Shown here one piece after another: positions 31,354 through 33,404 of a stretch of 33,404 nucleotides of DNA. Below the pieces are notes generated by a model. That model searched no databases. It saw only the letters and a list, made by a program, of their open reading frames with translations, and was not told the origin of the DNA. Each line of letters begins with the position of its first letter. The stretch's first letter is position 1. A program made the translations under genes and the position numbers. Source of the DNA: Candidatus Levyibacteriota bacterium (GTDB lineage: Bacteria > Patescibacteria > Microgenomatia > Levybacterales > UBA12049); contig PPGL01000079.1 in the NCBI GenBank assembly GCA_003173915.1, forward strand, positions 1 to 33,404. Direction: 5' to 3'.

Positions 31354-31733
31354 CACTCTTTGAAGCACAGACTGTTGCAGACATACAACCTACCAGAGAT
31401 TCTGTTGTTAGTACAGTGCACGATAATTTAAAAAGAACTCTTGGAAGTGTTGGTGCGATTATTGCGGATTATGCTTTGTTTGGAGGTCCAATTGAAGCCT
31501 TAGCAGGTTTACCAATACCAGTTATCTCTGATATTGTTGTGAAGGCTATAGCAGGAATAGGCTTTGTTGCGGCAGCTGCACCTATTTTACCATGGATTGT
31601 TGGTGGAGTTGCTGTATTAGGCCTTATTTCAGGTGTGATACTCTTTTCTCGAGGACTTTACGAGGCACGATCATTAAACAAACTTATTATTGATAAAGCA
31701 AGAGATGGCGATATCACGGGCTATTTTGGCTAA
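31350..31733 (+). CDS. Hypothetical membrane protein (127 residues)
   Basis: Not recognised. Between residues about 32 and 102 it is strongly hydrophobic and glycine-rich, giving two or three membrane helices ('GAIIADYALFGGPIEAL', 'VVKAIAGIGFVAAAAPILPW', 'IVGGVAVLGLISGVILFSRGL'). A polar helical start of 30 residues and a charged tail ('NKLIIDKARDGDITGYFG') flank them. Glycine zippers of this kind occur in small pore-like or accessory membrane proteins, but no family can be named. It begins with GTG overlapping the upstream stop by 4 bp and has no separate promoter that I can see. Confidence 0.6.
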   Translation: MTLFEAQTVADIQPTRDSVVSTVHDNLKRTLGSVGAIIADYALFGGPIEALAGLPIPVISDIVVKAIAGIGFVAAAAPILPWIVGGVAVLGLISGVILFSRGLYEARSLNKLIIDKARDGDITGYFG

Positions 31734-31799
31734 GTTTTAGTTTCTTTGTCATCCACCTCTCGAAATAAATCATTGTTCTACAACGCAATTAAATACCAA

Positions 31800-31828
31800 T
31801 TGACTATTCATGTATTTTCAAGAATTAT
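31800..31828 (+). promoter_or_regulatory. Promoter TTGACT-17-AATTAT
   Basis: TTGACT (31800-31805) and AATTAT (31823-31828) are 17 bp apart; ATG 31837 follows after 8 nt. The -10 match is modest (4 of 6). It favours ATG 31837 over the in-frame ATG 31810, which would lie upstream of the transcript start. Confidence 0.5.
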
Positions 31829-31836
31829 TAGAGTAT

Positions 31837-32430
31837 ATGGCAAAGTTTGTTTCGGTAAATTCTAAATATAGACGATATAAAAGTAAAAGCTCAAATAATA
31901 TTTTTTCTTCTTTATGGGGAATGTTTTCAGGTGCGGATAGATTTACGAAGTGGGTCATTGTTACTGCGGTTATATTTGCGGTAGTTACCCCAAGCTACCT
32001 TGCCATCAAAACCCTCGATGATAGATCTCATGCATCTTATACTCCTCCTCCAGGAGGGGCTGCGCCGTTGTACATATCTTCAGTTACTCCAGAAGGTTGT
32101 AAGGCTGGAATACCATCATATTTTGTTATAGTTTTCCACCCTAATTACAATCCAAATACTATTAAACTTTTTGATTTTAAAATATATACTATAAATAGTT
32201 ATCATGTTTTTGATGTTAAAATATTTGATGATAATTATAGGACCGTGGGTGAAAATTACGTAAGAGGAATCCCAAATGTATTTAGTTATCAAGCGATTGT
32301 AACTATAACTAGCCCTGGAATTTATGGAACTTCCGCAAGTCACCCTTATCCCATTATTCCTGCACAGGTATATGATATGTATGCTCGTATTTATAGTTCT
32401 AAATATTATTTTACTTACCATTGTTATTAA
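31837..32430 (+). CDS. Membrane-anchored hypothetical protein (197 residues)
   Basis: Not recognised. A basic, Ser/Tyr/Lys-rich cytoplasmic start (about 35 residues) is followed by one membrane helix (about 39-57, 'WVIVTAVIFAVVTPSYLAI'). A short Pro/Gly linker ('YTPPPGGAAP') comes next, and an extracellular beta-rich domain of about 120 residues full of Tyr, Ile and Phe, with 'YISSVTPEGCKAGIPSYFVIVFHP' at its start and 'YYFTYHCY' at the very end. Two or three cysteines could form a disulfide joining start and end of that domain. The plan (inside basic, single helix, exported domain) is that of an N-in/C-out surface protein. Start chosen from the promoter position. Stands alone. Confidence 0.6.
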   Translation: MAKFVSVNSKYRRYKSKSSNNIFSSLWGMFSGADRFTKWVIVTAVIFAVVTPSYLAIKTLDDRSHASYTPPPGGAAPLYISSVTPEGCKAGIPSYFVIVFHPNYNPNTIKLFDFKIYTINSYHVFDVKIFDDNYRTVGENYVRGIPNVFSYQAIVTITSPGIYGTSASHPYPIIPAQVYDMYARIYSSKYYFTYHCY

Positions 32431-32474
32431 ACAAACATGTTCTTCTAGAAACGATTGCGTAATAGGCAAATAAT

Positions 32475-32504
32475 TTGTTCAACACAGTAAATGCCTAATA
32501 TAAG
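32475..32504 (+). promoter_or_regulatory. Promoter TTGTTC-18-TATAAG before the Asn-rich protein gene
   Basis: TTGTTC (32475-32480), 18 bp and TATAAG (32499-32504) suggest a transcript start near 32512. A hairpin TAGGCA/TGCCTA (about 32463-32497) surrounds the spacer. The resulting leader of about 200 nt is unusual for this window. Confidence 0.45.
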
Positions 32505-32511
32505 TGGAAGA

Positions 32512-32711
32512 AAATGATGTTAGCCTCCTTAAGAGTCAGTATCATATATTGAACTAGAACAGAAGGTTCTAAGCTGTGAGTTATTCCTATTTTAGGCGGA
32601 ATCCCTTCTTACTTACTCTCTGCCAACAGATTTCCTACCATAGTTTTGTTGTATTTTCTGCCGCTGTGGGCGATGATGGAAAATCATTGTAGAAAGGGGG
32701 TGAAATACATT
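32512..32711 (+). promoter_or_regulatory. Long 5' leader with hairpins and a possible anti-Shine-Dalgarno
   Basis: No gene is visible in 32431-32711. The likely leader holds CCTCCTT (32524-32530), which can pair over seven positions (one G-U) with the Shine-Dalgarno AAGGGGG (32694-32700). It also has a TAGAAC/GTTCTA hairpin (about 32555-32571) and an ATGAT/ATCAT hairpin (about 32672-32686) just before the ribosome site. It may be a translational switch, but I recognise no riboswitch class. Confidence 0.35.
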
Positions 32712-33332
32712 ATGTTACGTGCAACAAAAACTATTACATCAGTCGTTGCAGCAGCGGGAATTATGCTGAGCACTATTGCGCCAGCAGCATTTGCAGAAGT
32801 GCAAATTGCTGGAAACGGCGCATTTTCCAGCAATGCCGTTTCAACAAGCACGAATAATTCGCAACGAATAAATCAAAACAATTCAGCGAATTTTAACAAT
32901 AATGTTTGGACAAATAATAATACCGGAGGGAATTCTTCGAGTTTTAATACTGGAGGAAGTAGCTTTATTAATACAGGAAGCGCAAATTCTTCGGTAGATA
33001 TTGTCAATCGTGCTAACAGTAATGTTGCCAATGTAGGGAATTTTTGGAATACTGTTCCCTTTAATCAAAACGTTGGTATTTTTGGAAACGGATTTGGCTC
33101 GAGAAACTTTGTAAATAGCAGGTTTTCCAACAATTCGTCTATTTTCCAAAACAACAATAGCAGAATTAGTAACATTGTAAATTCTCGAAATAATACGGGA
33201 AATAACAGTGCATTTGGAAATACTGGCGGATGGTGGTGGGGAGGTAACAACGGTTTCTCCCAAATCAATACCGGTGATGCCAATTCAGGCGTCTCCATTG
33301 ATAATGGAGCAAATTCAAACCTGATCCAATAA
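32712..33332 (+). CDS. Secreted Asn/Ser/Gly-rich repeat protein
   Basis: A 206-residue exported protein with a signal peptide (residues 1-28, A-F-A before E29). The mature part is very rich in Asn, Ser and Gly, with almost no Lys, Asp, Glu or Cys. It contains two units about 99 residues apart, each ending with 'INTG-(S/D)-ANS-x-V-x-I-x-N-x-ANSN' (86-104 and 185-203). The alternating pattern suggests a beta-solenoid or amyloid-like surface fibre protein, comparable in style to curlin but not homologous as far as I can see. A 'GGWWWGG' tryptophan cluster precedes the second unit. The ATG at 32712 follows a strong Shine-Dalgarno AAGGGGGTG, the only clear one in the window. A hairpin terminator follows the gene. 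Confidence 0.75.
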   Translation: MLRATKTITSVVAAAGIMLSTIAPAAFAEVQIAGNGAFSSNAVSTSTNNSQRINQNNSANFNNNVWTNNNTGGNSSSFNTGGSSFINTGSANSSVDIVNRANSNVANVGNFWNTVPFNQNVGIFGNGFGSRNFVNSRFSNNSSIFQNNNSRISNIVNSRNNTGNNSAFGNTGGWWWGGNNGFSQINTGDANSGVSIDNGANSNLIQ

Positions 33333-33355
33333 AAGTAGCCTGAATAAACAATCAG

Positions 33356-33379
33356 CCCATAAGGATAATACCTTATGGG
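33356..33379 (+). terminator. Hairpin terminator after the Asn-rich protein gene
   Basis: CCCATAAGG (33356-33364) and CCTTATGGG (33371-33379) form a perfect 9-bp stem with loop ATAATA. A T-rich TTGTTGT tail follows, and AACAA upstream of the stem can extend pairing. It lies 23 bp after the stop. Confidence 0.75.
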
Positions 33380-33398
33380 TTGTTGTATGTCATTATCC

Positions 33399-33404
33399 TT
33401 GACA
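33399..33404 (+). promoter_or_regulatory. TTGACA at the window edge, possible -35 of the next gene
   Basis: The last six bases are a consensus -35 hexamer directly after a terminator hairpin, but its -10 would lie outside the window. Confidence 0.25.

Noticed and set aside
32431..32711. tRNA or known small RNA gene in the gap
   Set aside because: No cloverleaf, T-loop GTTCRA in proper context or known riboswitch core could be found.
32883..33263. Minus-strand ORF of 126 residues
   Set aside because: It is the antisense shadow of the Asn-rich gene; the Asn/Ser codons AAT/AGC give few stops on the other strand. The sense frame has a signal peptide and a Shine-Dalgarno.

Overview
The window is AT-rich bacterial DNA, densely packed with short intergenic gaps and frequent 4-bp start/stop overlaps. 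It looks like a Candidate Phyla Radiation (Patescibacteria) genome, most likely Microgenomates-like. This is an inference from the cell-wall/division gene set, a DUF4012 protein, a RecO lacking its C-terminal zinc domain, many orphan small proteins and promoters that sit directly on start codons. TGA is used as a stop (for example at the ftsL/ftsI ATGA overlap), so the code is the standard bacterial one and not the TGA=Gly code of Gracilibacteria/Absconditabacteria.

Layout. 1-5050: 3' end of a DUF4012 gene, recO, a VanX-type D-Ala-D-Ala dipeptidase, a glycyl-tRNA synthetase behind a very short T-box leader with glycine specifier GGC, a membrane-anchored hypothetical protein and a YdhR-like protein. 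5160-8530: the start of a division/wall (dcw) cluster, namely a four-box MraZ operator, mraZ, rsmH, an ftsL-like gene and ftsI/PBP2. 8540-14779: DUF192 (minus), a secreted glycosidase-like protein (plus) and three tandem PurD-like ATP-grasp paralogues (minus). 14949-27658: peptidoglycan precursor genes on the plus strand: murE-like, murC, murA, an archaeal-type glmU-like gene, a HAD hydrolase, glmS, an alpha/beta hydrolase, a membrane-embedded murF, a DegT-type aminotransferase and a FemAB-type transferase. 27725-29248: a small orphan gene and ftsZ. 29298-33404: orphan genes, one apparently frameshifted, then an Asn-rich secreted repeat protein with a long leader.

How they fit together. GlmS and the GlmU-like protein make UDP-GlcNAc; MurA (with MurB elsewhere) and the MurC, MurE and MurF ligases build the stem peptide. 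FemAB-type transfer from aminoacyl-tRNA would add bridge residues, FtsI would cross-link at the septum and FtsZ drives division. mraY, murG, murD, ddl, ftsW and ftsA are not in the window. The ATP-grasp trio has no known role here but lies inside the wall region.

The most interesting points are the miniature T-box, the PurD-like trio, a degenerate heptamer repeat family at four loci (one inside rsmH), the recurring -10-box-to-start-codon spacing that predicts leaderless mRNAs, and the membrane-domain MurF. All functional statements rest on sequence reading alone; no database search was run.
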